Shown: positions 54,336-63,493 of the stretch, one piece after another
Layout: each line of letters opens with the position of its first letter
How positions within the stretch are numbered: position 1 is the stretch's first letter
Source of the DNA: Hyphomicrobiales bacterium
GTDB lineage: Bacteria > Pseudomonadota > Alphaproteobacteria > Rhizobiales > Rhizobiaceae
Reading direction: 5' to 3'
Assembly (NCBI GenBank): GCA_900465675.1
Contig: UBJR01000005.1
Span: 672,273 to 736,272, forward strand
DNA length: 64,000 nt
Notes under the pieces: model-generated
The model's database searches: none
What the model was told of the DNA's origin: nothing
Seen by the model: only the letters and a program-made list of their open reading frames with translations
Position numbers and translations under genes: made by a program

Positions 54336-55706
54336 ATGACTTTCCTCGTCAGAAGAGACCCCGTCTTGGCCACCTCGCAGACATCAGCCGCCCTTTCCGC
54401 AAAGATCAGCGATCGCACCGCCCGCGCCGGCATCATCGGCCTTGGCTATGTCGGCCTGCCGCTGGCCATGGCGATCGCCCGCAGCGGCTTTCCGGTCACC
54501 GGTTTCGACATCGATCCGAAGAAGATCGTCGCGCTTGATGCGCGAAAATCCTACATCGATGCGGTGACCGATGTGGCGCTCGCCATTGAGATCGACGCAG
54601 ACCGCTTTTCGGCAACGACCGATTTTGCCGGGCTGAAAGCTTGCGATGTCATCGTCATCTGCGTGCCGACGCCGCTGACCAAGCACCGGGATCCGGATCT
54701 TTCCTATGTCGAGGCGACGTCGCGCGCCATTGCGGAACACCTTCGGCCGGGCCAGCTGGTCGTGCTGGAATCGACCACTTATCCGGGGACAACCGATGAC
54801 GTCGTCAAGGTAATCCTCGAAAAGACCGGTCTGAGGTCGGGCGCCGATTTCTTCATCGGCTTTTCTCCGGAGCGCGAAGACCCCGGCAACCAGCATTACA
54901 ACACGGCGACCATTCCCAAAGTCGTCGCGGGTGACGGGCCGGATGCGCTGGAGCTGATGACGAGCTTCTACGGGGCGGCCGTCTCGACAGTCGTCCCTGT
55001 CTCGTCGAATGCGACCGCTGAAGCTGTCAAGCTAACGGAGAACATCTTCCGCTCGGTCAATATAGCGCTCGTCAATGAACTGAAGACCGTTTACGCCGCC
55101 ATGGGTATCGACGTCTGGGAAGTGATCGACGCCGCCAAGACCAAGCCGTTCGGCTATATGCCGTTCTATCCCGGTCCCGGTCTCGGCGGGCACTGTATCC
55201 CGATCGATCCCTTTTACCTGACCTGGAAGTCGCGCGAATACGAGCTTCCCACACGCTTTATCGAGCTGGCCGGTGAGATCAATTCCGCAATGCCGCGCTA
55301 TGTCGTCGGAAAGCTTGCCGAGGCACTCGATATCCGCGCCGGCAAGGCGCTGAGCCGCAGCAAGGTGCTGGTGATCGGTCTTGCCTACAAGAAGAACGTC
55401 GCCGATATTCGTGAGAGCCCGTCGCTCAGGCTGATCGAGATCATTGAGGAGCGCGGCGGCAAGGCCGACTACAGCGATCCTTTCGTGGCCGAAATCCCGC
55501 CGACGCGCGAATACCAGGCGCTGAAGGGCCGGAAGTCCGTTGAGATCAGCACCGAGACGCTTGCGGACTATGATGTAGTTCTTATCGCCACCGATCATGA
55601 CGCGGTTGACTACGGCGTGCTGGCTAAGAGCGCGCCTCTGATCGTCGATACGCGCAATGTATTCGCGCGCCTCGGCCTGGCTGGCGATCACATCATCAAG
55701 GCGTGA
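54336..55706 (+). CDS. UDP-N-acetylglucosamine/UDP-sugar 6-dehydrogenase (WbpA/WecC-like)
   Basis: A 456-residue nucleotide-sugar dehydrogenase making a uronic acid donor for glycan synthesis. The Rossmann loop is GIIGLGYVGLPLAMAIA, the substrate segment GFSPEREDPGN, and the catalytic Cys lies in PGPGLGGHCIPIDPFYL. The DPF/LAYKKNVADIRESP C-terminal domain matches the UDP-HexNAc dehydrogenase branch. ATG 54336 lacks a good ribosome site; a TTG at 54366 is possible. Nearby glycosyltransferases would use its product. Confidence 0.9.
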   Translation: MTFLVRRDPVLATSQTSAALSAKISDRTARAGIIGLGYVGLPLAMAIARSGFPVTGFDIDPKKIVALDARKSYIDAVTDVALAIEIDADRFSATTDFAGLKACDVIVICVPTPLTKHRDPDLSYVEATSRAIAEHLRPGQLVVLESTTYPGTTDDVVKVILEKTGLRSGADFFIGFSPEREDPGNQHYNTATIPKVVAGDGPDALELMTSFYGAAVSTVVPVSSNATAEAVKLTENIFRSVNIALVNELKTVYAAMGIDVWEVIDAAKTKPFGYMPFYPGPGLGGHCIPIDPFYLTWKSREYELPTRFIELAGEINSAMPRYVVGKLAEALDIRAGKALSRSKVLVIGLAYKKNVADIRESPSLRLIEIIEERGGKADYSDPFVAEIPPTREYQALKGRKSVEISTETLADYDVVLIATDHDAVDYGVLAKSAPLIVDTRNVFARLGLAGDHIIKA

Positions 55707-56060
55707 TCGCAGGGTGCTTGGCCCGGTGCCTATTCTTTCCAGCACTGAGATCAGTCCTCTGTAGACGAAGGTCGCATTAGGCTCCAATTTGCAATTTGCG
55801 ACATTAGAACCCATCTAATGTCAGGAAACACGGATCCGTTCTCCGCCATTTGCAGGCCCAGCCGCTTCCGTTTACCGAAAACAAACCATATCCAGTTGCA
55901 ATCCAAGGCGAAAACCGCTTGCTTAGGAAAATCTACTTGTTCTGCCTGTAGCGGTAGGCGGATTGGTAAGGAAACGGCATGTCCGTAGCATGGTGCTCTT
56001 CGCAACCAGATCAGTTTGTGGTTACGATCGCATCCACGGGAACGTCCGATCGACGAAAGA
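55707..56060. other. Intergenic region with perfect hairpin
   Basis: A 354-nt gap between two plus-strand genes. It contains a perfect 9-bp inverted repeat with 5-nt loop at 55800-55822. No convincing open frame is present. The ribosome site for the next gene is weak (GAAAGA). Confidence 0.5.
55800..55822. other. Perfect 9-bp inverted repeat
   Basis: GACATTAGA (55800-55808) and TCTAATGTC (55814-55822) around ACCCA. AT-rich arms and no T-run on either side argue against an intrinsic terminator; an operator or an RNA structural element is more likely. Confidence 0.55.
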
Positions 56061-56891
56061 ATGAGCAAAGAACTATTTCAGGTTAAGTTTTGGGGCGTCC
56101 GGGGCAGCATTCCGGTTTCGGGACCCGAGTTCGATCACTATGGTGGCAACACCACGTGCATCGAAATCCGTTGCGGCGCCCACCGTATGATTTTCGACGC
56201 GGGCTCCGGCCTGCGCGAAGCCGGGCTCGCGATGCTCAACGAGAGCGTCAGCGACGTCGATCTGTTTTTCAGCCACTGCCACTATGACCACATCATCGGT
56301 CTGCCCTTCTTCAAGGCTATCTATTACCCGTCGATCCACCTGAACATCTGGTCAGGACATCTGGACGGCAAGATGACCACCAAGGAGATGGTCAACCAGT
56401 TCATCAGCCCGCCCTGGTTTCCGGTGAAGACCGATATTTGCCAGGCGACGATGGATTTCCGCGATTTCCACGCCGGTGAAGTCCTGTCGCCGCGCGACGG
56501 CATCAAGATCAAGACCTACATGCTGAACCATCCGGGCGGCGCCATCGGCTACCGTATCGAATGGGGTGGCCGGTCCGTTGCGCTGATCTTTGATATCGAG
56601 CATATCCCGGGTTCTTACGATCCGGTGTCGCTGGAGATGATGAAGGACGCCGATCTGGCGATCTACGACTGCACCTATAACGAAGACGAGATGCAGCGCT
56701 TCAAGGGTTTCGGTCACTCGACATGGCAGCACGGCGTCGAGCTTGCCAAGATGGCGGGCACGAAGCAGTTCGCGCTCTTCCATCACGCGCCGTCGCGTAC
56801 CGACCAGCAGCTCGGCCAGATGGAGCGTGAGGCGCAGGCCGCTTTCCCGACATCCTTTGCCGCCCGCGACAATCAGGTTATCGATATCTAG
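56061..56891 (+). CDS. MBL-fold metallo-hydrolase
   Basis: A 276-residue metallo-beta-lactamase-fold protein. The zinc motif is SHCHYDHIIGLPF (H-x-H-x-D-H); further ligands are likely in YMLNHPGGA, FDIEH and the final FHHAPSRTD. The start FWGVRGSIPVSGPEF with YGGNTTC defines a bacterial family related to cyclic-phosphodiester and RNase Z-type hydrolases. Acting on a cyclic nucleotide is possible, given the cyclases nearby, but unproven. Its stop codon is shared in a CTAG with the convergent deacetylase. Confidence 0.85.
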   Translation: MSKELFQVKFWGVRGSIPVSGPEFDHYGGNTTCIEIRCGAHRMIFDAGSGLREAGLAMLNESVSDVDLFFSHCHYDHIIGLPFFKAIYYPSIHLNIWSGHLDGKMTTKEMVNQFISPPWFPVKTDICQATMDFRDFHAGEVLSPRDGIKIKTYMLNHPGGAIGYRIEWGGRSVALIFDIEHIPGSYDPVSLEMMKDADLAIYDCTYNEDEMQRFKGFGHSTWQHGVELAKMAGTKQFALFHHAPSRTDQQLGQMEREAQAAFPTSFAARDNQVIDI

Positions 56892-57640
56892 GTCTTGAGC
56901 AAGCTGGCGGCGGGCGTCCAGGCGACCGCCTTGATCCCGGCTGTCTCCCTGAACAGCGCATCGCAGAAATTCCAGGCTGCGGCGTCATGGACGAGATGGT
57001 GCGTCAGAAGACCGATCGGCTCGTCGCTGCCCTCGAAGCGGTTCTGCAGCTCGGCGACCAGTTCTGCAATCAGCTCTTCTTCCGGCCGCCCGCCGCGGGT
57101 ACCATGCCAATCCATGATATCTACATGGGTATTCAGAATGCCGATCGGCTGGCCCGGCGCGGCTTGTCCATAGGTGGAGAGGCTTTCGAAGCCGAGTGCG
57201 GAAAGCTTCGGGATCAGCGCATCGTCGATCCGGTTCCACGGCGGCACCAGCATCGGCACGAAAGACGTCTCGTGAAGCTGCTTCAGATTGAGGAAGCCGT
57301 GATAGAGCTCGCCAAGCACCGCCTCGGCCAGGCGATGGCTGCCAAGCTCCTGCTTCTTCTCCTCCGCCGGGGCGTGATTTTGATGCGCCCAGCCATGAAC
57401 TGCCACGGCTGCATGTTTCTCATTGGCCAGGCGCTGCGAGAGCGCCGGTCCGGTCTTCGCCGGCACCACAGCAAGCGTCACCGGCACGTCGTAGCGATTG
57501 GCAAGCCCCAGCAGTGTGTCGAGCGCGCCGGTCGGTTCGATCGCATCGTCATCGCGCCACCAGAACGCCGCGGTGCGGCCCGCGGCAGTCCACCGCGCCA
57601 ACTCGCCGCGAAGGGGTTCCCAGGCCGTATTGCCGCTCAT
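56888..57640 (-). CDS. Polysaccharide deacetylase family protein
   Basis: A 250-residue NodB-like barrel protein: FWWRDDDAIEP carries the paired Asp of the family's first motif, AVHGWAHQNH the His-x4-His metal motif, and VPPWNRID the substrate loop. No signal peptide is visible, so it may act in the cytoplasm on a precursor. It is the second gene after the GT4 gene, overlapping it by 4 nt. It probably trims acetyl groups from a glycan intermediate; the substrate is not known. Confidence 0.83.
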   Translation of the reverse strand: MSGNTAWEPLRGELARWTAAGRTAAFWWRDDDAIEPTGALDTLLGLANRYDVPVTLAVVPAKTGPALSQRLANEKHAAVAVHGWAHQNHAPAEEKKQELGSHRLAEAVLGELYHGFLNLKQLHETSFVPMLVPPWNRIDDALIPKLSALGFESLSTYGQAAPGQPIGILNTHVDIMDWHGTRGGRPEEELIAELVAELQNRFEGSDEPIGLLTHHLVHDAAAWNFCDALFRETAGIKAVAWTPAASLLKT

Positions 57641-58725
57641 CGCTTCACTCCTGCATAGGTCTTCAAGATATCGTCGAGGGCCGCTGCCGCGGTTGCGATC
57701 GACCGCTCTTCGAGAACGAACCGGCGCGCTTCGGCGCCCATCTTACGCCGTTTCTCCGGGCGCTCCAGCAGCTCACGGATCGCGACTGCATAGGCCGCCA
57801 CGTCGCCTTCAGATGTCAATACGCCGGTGGAGCCGTTGCCGATCACTGCGGGGACACCCGCGGTCTCCTGGGCGACGGCGGGAAGTCCGGCGGCCTGCGC
57901 CTCCAGATAGGCCAGGCCATAGGCCTCACCGCAACCCGGCCAGACATATATCGCAGACTGCTTCAGCAGCGCAGCGATCTCCACCGGGCTGCGCTCACCG
58001 CACCACTCGATGCGTCCGGGCTCGAAACCGACAAACAGCGCTTCGACAGCATTCCTTTCAGGACCGTCACCGGCGATCGCCAGCGTCCAGGCCGTATCGC
58101 GGATCTGATGCAAAGCGGCCGCGAGCATCGCATAGCTTTGCATCTTGTCGCCCGGGCGCATCATCGCGACCGCGATCAACCGCGTTGGATCGGCAACCGT
58201 GCCGGGCTCCGCATAGAGCGCCGGATCGATGAATGGCTGGATCGAGGCCATGCGTGCCTCGGGAATCGCCCGCTCGACACCGGCGCGGTCCCGCGCCGTC
58301 ATCGCGATGTTAACCGCCGCCTGCCGGATAGCGCTGGCGACCAGCGCCTGTGCCGGCTGCCAGGGGCCTTGATCACGCTTCGGCGAATAGGATGCCTCGA
58401 CGGTCACATAGGGAATGTCGAGTTCACCGCAAAGGACGGGACCGAACGGATCCGGCGATTTGTAATAGGGGTGGTAGCAAAACCAGAAGTCCGGCTTAGC
58501 GCCGGCAGCAAACTCTGCCCGCAGCCGCTGCAATTCGCTCTGGCGGCCCTCTTCCAGGAGCGCTGCGGCCTCCGGTGTTGCGGCGAAATTCCGGAAGCTG
58601 GAGACGAGTTCGACCTCATGGCCTGCCAGATCGAGCGCGCGCATCAGAAGCCTGCCCATCAGCCGGTCGCCGGAGGGGACGGGATGGCCGGGAGACTTCA
58701 AAGGCGCGTAAAAGGCAATCTTCAT
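57637..58725 (-). CDS. Glycosyltransferase family 4
   Basis: A 362-residue GT-B transferase. It begins MKIAFYAPLKSPGHPVPSGDRL, the usual GT4 start with the SGDR loop, and contains LAIAGDGPERNAVEAL and a donor-site EAYGLAYLEAQAAGLPAVAQ with the conserved Glu. ATG 58725 is preferred over the in-frame ATG 58758. It pairs with the deacetylase gene (4-nt overlap) and is divergent from the cyaC-like gene. Confidence 0.9.
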   Translation of the reverse strand: MKIAFYAPLKSPGHPVPSGDRLMGRLLMRALDLAGHEVELVSSFRNFAATPEAAALLEEGRQSELQRLRAEFAAGAKPDFWFCYHPYYKSPDPFGPVLCGELDIPYVTVEASYSPKRDQGPWQPAQALVASAIRQAAVNIAMTARDRAGVERAIPEARMASIQPFIDPALYAEPGTVADPTRLIAVAMMRPGDKMQSYAMLAAALHQIRDTAWTLAIAGDGPERNAVEALFVGFEPGRIEWCGERSPVEIAALLKQSAIYVWPGCGEAYGLAYLEAQAAGLPAVAQETAGVPAVIGNGSTGVLTSEGDVAAYAVAIRELLERPEKRRKMGAEARRFVLEERSIATAAAALDDILKTYAGVKR

Positions 58726-58918
58726 CAGCGAGCGCCCGCCGAGACAGAGCGTTTCCAATTCCCGATCCAGCCTGCGGCGAAATTCTGCGCTATGGTCCGC
58801 TTCCTTAAGAGTTGCTGATAAACATATAGAATGTGATCGCAGTTGAAGAAGGCGGCATTCCGCTTCTCTTCGAACATCTCTATTGCATAAGAGATTCGAT
58901 CTTCAAGAACGGGAATGA

Positions 58919-60637
58919 ATGGCCGCCGTCGCAGACACAAGCATTTTCACCGAGCGGAACATCCGGCGTGCCCGGCTGGGCGCCGGGCTGATCATGTTCC
59001 TGTTCGTGACGCTGCATCTGTCGAACCATGCGCTCGGCCTGATTTCGGTCGGAGCCGCCGAAGATGGCCGCCGGCTGTTCATGATGCTGTGGCGTAACCC
59101 GGTCGGGACGGTTGCTCTTTATGGCGCCATCCTCACCCACATGACGCTGGCGCTGCGCTCGCTTTATATCCGGCGCAGCCTCGTCATGCCAAAGGGTGAG
59201 CTGGCGCAGATCGCCCTCGGCCTGGCCATACCACTGATCATCATGGACCATGTGATCGGCACGCGCATCGTCCACGAGCTGTTTCACTACTCCGACAACT
59301 ACGAAACGATCGTCAGTCTGTTGTGGATCAATTCGCCAAGTTCGGGTGTGCGCCAGGCACTTGCGGTCGTCGTCGTCTGGACCCACGGATGCATCGGCCT
59401 GCATTTCTGGCTGCGCTATCGCCCGTGGTATCAGGCTTTTTCGCCGCTGCTTCTGGCTTTGGCAATCCTGCTTCCGGTGCTCGCCCTTCTCGGCTTTGCC
59501 GAAATGGGCCGGACGATCGCCGAGCCTGCCTATGAGGGTCTCGTCGATACCGGCCACTATCTGCAGAACCTGAACCGCCGCTACTATTCCGACCCGGAAG
59601 CGCAAAGGCAGATCGCCTTGATCCGCGCCGGTCTCTACAGCAGCTTTTCGCTGGCGCTGCTCTCGGTCGTCCTCGCCCGCAGCCTGCGCAAATGGAAGGA
59701 AGCCACCGATCAGATCGCCGTCCACTACCCGGCTGGTGAGACCATCCATGTGCCGCGCGGCTTCACCGTGCTGGAGGCGAGCCGTCTTGGCGGCTTGCCG
59801 CATTATTCTGTCTGCGGCGGCAAAGGGCAGTGTTCCACCTGCCGCGTGCAGATCCTCAGCGACTATGAGAGCCTGCCGCCACCCGACAAAATGGAACAGA
59901 CGACGCTCCGGCGGATCAATGCCGCCCCGGATGTCCGGCTTGCCTGCCAGCTGCGGCCGAACCATGACCTGACCGTCGTGCCGCTGCTGATCCCGGCAAC
60001 GGAGGCGACTCTACCTGCCAACACGCAGGAAACGAGCCCCGGCCGCGAGCGGGATATCGCGGTACTCTTCTGCGACATGCGCAATTTCACGGCGCTGACG
60101 GAGCCCCGTCTTCCCTTCGATATCGTCTTCCTGCTGAACCGCTATTTCGCGCTGGTCGGCAAGGCTGTCGAGCAGGCCGGCGGCCGCGTCGACAAGTTCA
60201 TCGGGGACGGCGCCATGGCGCTGTTCGGCATCAACACCTCGCCGGAAGAGGGCTGCAGGCAGGCGCTGAAGGCGGCCGCGACCATCGCCGAAGAGATCGA
60301 GAAGCTCGGTCATGAACTGGCCGAGGAGCTGTCGATCCCGTTGCAGATCGCTATCGGCATCCACACCGGTCCGGCAGTCGTCGGCACGATGGGATACGGC
60401 CGCGTCCGCAGCCTGACCGCCGTCGGCGATACCGTCAACGTCGCCAGCCGCCTCGAGCATGCCGCCAAGGAATTCGACGCGGCGATCGTCATTTCCGAAC
60501 CAGTCGCCGAGCGCGCCGGCGCCGACATGACCGGCATCGAAAGCCACGAGATCAACGTCCGCGGCCGGGCGCTGCCGCTGAAGGTCTTCGTGATTCCCAA
60601 GGACAAGGCGGCGCTGCCGCTGCAAGGAAAAGCCTGA
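58919..60637 (+). CDS. cyaC: Membrane-bound adenylate cyclase with 2Fe-2S ferredoxin domain (CyaC-like)
   Basis: A 572-residue three-part signalling enzyme. Residues about 20-260 form six membrane helices containing His residues (TLHLSNH, MDHVIG, VHELFHYSD, WTHGCIGLHFW) like the haem-b anchor of succinate dehydrogenase. Residues about 268-360 are a 2Fe-2S ferredoxin domain with Cys299, Cys305, Cys308 and Cys343. The C-terminus is a class III cyclase with metal ligands Asp386 and Asp430, the substrate Lys before FIGDG, and GDTVNVASR with Asp, Asn and Arg intact. The layout matches the redox-regulated CyaC described in Sinorhizobium meliloti. It likely couples quinone-pool redox state to cAMP. 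Confidence 0.9.
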   Translation: MAAVADTSIFTERNIRRARLGAGLIMFLFVTLHLSNHALGLISVGAAEDGRRLFMMLWRNPVGTVALYGAILTHMTLALRSLYIRRSLVMPKGELAQIALGLAIPLIIMDHVIGTRIVHELFHYSDNYETIVSLLWINSPSSGVRQALAVVVVWTHGCIGLHFWLRYRPWYQAFSPLLLALAILLPVLALLGFAEMGRTIAEPAYEGLVDTGHYLQNLNRRYYSDPEAQRQIALIRAGLYSSFSLALLSVVLARSLRKWKEATDQIAVHYPAGETIHVPRGFTVLEASRLGGLPHYSVCGGKGQCSTCRVQILSDYESLPPPDKMEQTTLRRINAAPDVRLACQLRPNHDLTVVPLLIPATEATLPANTQETSPGRERDIAVLFCDMRNFTALTEPRLPFDIVFLLNRYFALVGKAVEQAGGRVDKFIGDGAMALFGINTSPEEGCRQALKAAATIAEEIEKLGHELAEELSIPLQIAIGIHTGPAVVGTMGYGRVRSLTAVGDTVNVASRLEHAAKEFDAAIVISEPVAERAGADMTGIESHEINVRGRALPLKVFVIPKDKAALPLQGKA

Positions 60638-61515
60638 TGGCCGCCAATGCGCTGCTGACGCAAAAATACTGGATCAAGCGGCTTCGCAAGATGCGCAATG
60701 CCACTGCTGCCCGCTTCTTCGATACCCGCCTTGGCCGCCGTCTGCTGATCGAAAGCATCGGGCCGCGGGTACTGACGATGACCGTCGATGCCGGCGACCA
60801 CCGCATGACCTTTTCGCCATCCGACTATATCGGCCGCAAGGTCTTCCGGAAGGGGCATTTCGAGCGTGATCATGTCGACCGGTTGCTGGCCGTGCTCCGG
60901 GAGCGCGGCCTGTCGCGCAAAGACAGCGTGCTGCTGGAACTCGGCGGCAATATCGGCACCCAGACCGTCTATTTCGCGCTGAGCGGCGCCTATTCCCGCA
61001 TTGTCAGCGTCGAGCCGGATCCGCGCAACTTTCCCCTGCTGCAGACGAATATCCGCCAGAACCGGCTGGACGGGATCGTCACACCGGTCAATTGTGCCGC
61101 AGGAGAGATGGCAGGCGAGATCGACTTCTTCATGAACGCCGCCAATCATGGCAAGAGCAGCGCGATTAGACAGAGCCCGTCCGATATCAAGATCAGCGTT
61201 CCCGTCCGCCCGGTCGCGGCAATCCTTGGCGATCTCGGCCTCGAACAGAGCGCCGTCGGTCTGGTCTGGATGGATATCGAGGGATACGAGCCCGTCGCCT
61301 GCCGCTCGATGACCGAGCTGATGAAGCGGCGCGTGCCTCTATACATGGAGTTCACGCCGCTCTTTTACGGCCCGGATCAGACCCGCGATTTCATCTCCAC
61401 CCTGGCTTCCTTCTACGAGAACTGCCTCGTGTTTTTCGAGGAGGGCGAGCAGCAGATGAAAGTGCGCGAGCTGCCCGGCGGTATCGACCAGTACGACGTG
61501 CTGTTTCTACCCTAA
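60637..61515 (+). CDS. FkbM family methyltransferase
   Basis: A 292-residue SAM-dependent methyltransferase. The nucleotide loop is LLELGGNIGTQTVYFAL, the acidic strand IVSVEPDPRNFPLLQTNI, and the motif VGLVWMDIEGYE is typical of FkbM enzymes, which O-methylate sugars or polyketides. It overlaps the cyclase stop by one base (TGATG), so the two are co-translated. Its stop overlaps that of the convergent reductase by 4 nt. It may methylate a cell-surface sugar. Confidence 0.87.
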   Translation: MAANALLTQKYWIKRLRKMRNATAARFFDTRLGRRLLIESIGPRVLTMTVDAGDHRMTFSPSDYIGRKVFRKGHFERDHVDRLLAVLRERGLSRKDSVLLELGGNIGTQTVYFALSGAYSRIVSVEPDPRNFPLLQTNIRQNRLDGIVTPVNCAAGEMAGEIDFFMNAANHGKSSAIRQSPSDIKISVPVRPVAAILGDLGLEQSAVGLVWMDIEGYEPVACRSMTELMKRRVPLYMEFTPLFYGPDQTRDFISTLASFYENCLVFFEEGEQQMKVRELPGGIDQYDVLFLP

Positions 61516-62417
61516 TGCGCCATACCCAGCGCCAGCGAGTGGTGGCAATGGACGCCGGCAAGCACGCCGGAGGCTGAGGCCAGTGTGGCGTTGTGCATCG
61601 GGTTCGTCGCGTCGCCTGCGGCGTAGACGCCTTTCACTGTGGTTTCCTTGCGCTCATCGAGACGAATGACAGGGCCAAGCGGCGCATCGCCAAATTCGCA
61701 GCCGAGCTGTTCGGCAAGCGGGGTGGCCATCGATACTTTGGGCGCGACGAAGATCGCCGAGAGCGGTACGACACGGCCATCCTGAAGCCTGACAGCCTCG
61801 AGATCTGGCGCGGTGCCGAGGAATTCGACGATCGGGCTGCTTTCGACGCGAACCTGACGGGCCGCCAGTTGCGCCAGCTGCTCCTGATCAGGCTCGACGA
61901 GGCCCTGCGAGAAATAGGTGGCCGGACCCCAATCCGGGATCAGCAGCGCCGCGTGAATCGAGAAGGGATGACTGCCGAGCACGCCGAGCGCACGATCGCG
62001 CACCTCGTATCCGTGGCAATAGGGGCAATGAAGCGCCGAGCGGCCCCAGCGTGCGGCAAGCCCCGGAATATCCGGCAGCGTATCCCTGACGCCTGTCGCC
62101 AGCAGCAACCGGTCGGCGCTGAACTGCCGTCCATCCGCCAGCACCACATTGAATTTGCCACCGGTCTTTTCGGCGGTGATCGCTTCCCCTTCGGCGAAGC
62201 TCACCGTCGGATAGGCCGAAAGCTGGCGCTTGCCCTCCAGCATGATCGCGGCCGGGGTCATGCCGTCCTGGCCGAGAAACCCGTGCGATGCCTCGGCGAA
62301 GCGATTGCGCGGACGCCCGGCATCGATCAGCAGGATGCTGCGGCGGGCGCGGGCGAGCTGCATGGCGGCGGAGAGCCCGGCAAAATTGCCGCCGATGACG
62401 ATTGCTTCATAATGCAT
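61512..62417 (-). CDS. Thioredoxin-reductase-like NAD(P)/FAD oxidoreductase
   Basis: A 301-residue flavoprotein: FAD loop VIGGNFAGLSAAMQLAR, redox-active CPYC (SALHCPYCHGYEV) and the closing YAAGDAT motif. The NAD(P) loop is altered to VLGSHPFSIHAAL, lacking the usual GxGxxA/G, so pyridine nucleotide use may differ from true thioredoxin reductase. ATG 62417. It is divergent from an Rrf2 regulator with an inverted repeat between them, a typical redox-response pair. Confidence 0.85.
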   Translation of the reverse strand: MHYEAIVIGGNFAGLSAAMQLARARRSILLIDAGRPRNRFAEASHGFLGQDGMTPAAIMLEGKRQLSAYPTVSFAEGEAITAEKTGGKFNVVLADGRQFSADRLLLATGVRDTLPDIPGLAARWGRSALHCPYCHGYEVRDRALGVLGSHPFSIHAALLIPDWGPATYFSQGLVEPDQEQLAQLAARQVRVESSPIVEFLGTAPDLEAVRLQDGRVVPLSAIFVAPKVSMATPLAEQLGCEFGDAPLGPVIRLDERKETTVKGVYAAGDATNPMHNATLASASGVLAGVHCHHSLALGMAH

Positions 62418-62434
62418 GATGTCGCTCCTTCTTG

Positions 62435-62467
62435 CATTTCACGCATCTACATAAGTTACGTGAAATG
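62435..62467. promoter_or_regulatory. Operator-like inverted repeat between reductase and Rrf2 genes
   Basis: CATTTCACG (62435-62443) and CGTGAAATG (62459-62467) are perfect 9-bp arms with a 15-nt spacer, placed between the divergent starts. It is the natural binding site candidate for the Rrf2-family protein encoded at 62546, which would control both genes. Confidence 0.6.
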
Positions 62468-62545
62468 ATGTCGTCAAGTCCTACGTCACTTGTGTTGTTA
62501 CGAATGGCATGGGATAGTGCGGAGTAGACGCATACGAGGATGATG

Positions 62546-63010
62546 ATGAGAAGTGACAGCCGCCTGTCCCGCATGCTGCATGTGCTGCTCCACATGGATC
62601 GGTATCAGAAACCGGTGACATCCGAGATGATCGCCGGGATGCTGAGCACCAATCCCGTTGTCGTCCGCCGCACCATGGCGGGGCTCAGGGATCAGGGATA
62701 TGTGCGCTCGGAGAAGGGTCATCATGGTGGCTGGACGCTGGTCAAGCCACTGTCCGAGATCGCCCTGCTCGATGTCTATCAGGCGATCGGCGAGCCGGAG
62801 CTGTTCGCCATCGGTCCGGCATCCGATCATCCGGAATGCCTGGTCGAACAGGCGGTCAACAATGCCGTCGGCGACACCTTGCGGGAGGCCGAGGCGCTGA
62901 TCCTCGCCCGGCTGAAAGCGGTGACGCTCGGCGATCTCGCCGGCGAATTCGAGCGCCGCTACGCGAAGCTCGGCGCGTCCGGCCCAATGCCGGAGATCTG
63001 TAGCGACTGA
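62546..63010 (+). CDS. Rrf2 family transcriptional regulator
   Basis: A 154-residue regulator with an N-terminal winged helix (MRSDSRLSRMLHVLLHM, then MLSTNPVVVRRTMAGLRDQGYV and the wing KGHHGGW). The dimerisation helix follows. It has one central Cys (HPECLVEQAV) and one near the C-terminus, not the three-Cys cluster of IscR/NsrR, so thiol or small-molecule sensing is more likely than Fe-S. Three ATGs are in a row; 62546 has the best distance from GAGGA. It probably controls the divergent reductase. Confidence 0.88.
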   Translation: MRSDSRLSRMLHVLLHMDRYQKPVTSEMIAGMLSTNPVVVRRTMAGLRDQGYVRSEKGHHGGWTLVKPLSEIALLDVYQAIGEPELFAIGPASDHPECLVEQAVNNAVGDTLREAEALILARLKAVTLGDLAGEFERRYAKLGASGPMPEICSD

Positions 63011-63013
63011 AAG

Positions 63014-63493
63014 CTATGTGCGGCGGTAGAGGAAATAACGCCCGGATTTGATGCCGTCAGGCAGCGGCAGGGGATCGAGTTCAGGCCGGTCGAGCGGCAG
63101 GCCGGAGACGGCAATGCCGCCGGAGCGCAGAACCCCGGCCATCAGCTGCGGCAGCCAGGTCAGGGTCACGGCATCGATATCGTCGTGACCGGTGCCGATA
63201 TCGGCATGCGCAAGCGCCGCGTTGACGCCGAGAAAACGCTGCCCCGTCTCGCGGATATCGCCGGTCACCATATCTTCGGCGGGCGGCGTCGAGGCGGAAT
63301 AGGAGCGGACCTCGCGGTCGAAGGCGATGATGCGGCGGCCGGCGAAAATCTCGCGTAGATGGTCGTAGGTCCGTCCGTTGCCGAGGCCGAATTCGATGAC
63401 CGGGCCCTCAAGCGGCCCGACCAGACCGACGATCGAATTCAAGATATCGCGCTGAGCCGTCAGGCGGCGGATGAAGCTGTCGAGGCGGCTCAT
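63014..63493 (-). CDS. Small SAM-dependent methyltransferase family protein
   Basis: A 159-residue protein with a methyltransferase core: VIEFGLGNGRTYDHL is the SAM loop and IIAFDREV the acidic strand. It lacks the usual C-terminal extension of larger class I methyltransferases and fits the short Methyltransf_17-type family. Its stop is 3 nt from the convergent Rrf2 stop. The substrate is unknown. Confidence 0.75.
   Translation of the reverse strand: MSRLDSFIRRLTAQRDILNSIVGLVGPLEGPVIEFGLGNGRTYDHLREIFAGRRIIAFDREVRSYSASTPPAEDMVTGDIRETGQRFLGVNAALAHADIGTGHDDIDAVTLTWLPQLMAGVLRSGGIAVSGLPLDRPELDPLPLPDGIKSGRYFLYRRT

Noticed and set aside
56888-56891. Fusion or frameshift between the MBL hydrolase and the deacetylase
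   Set aside because: The genes are convergent, and both stop codons simply share CTAG. A similar 4-nt overlap at 61512-61515 is also just convergent stops.
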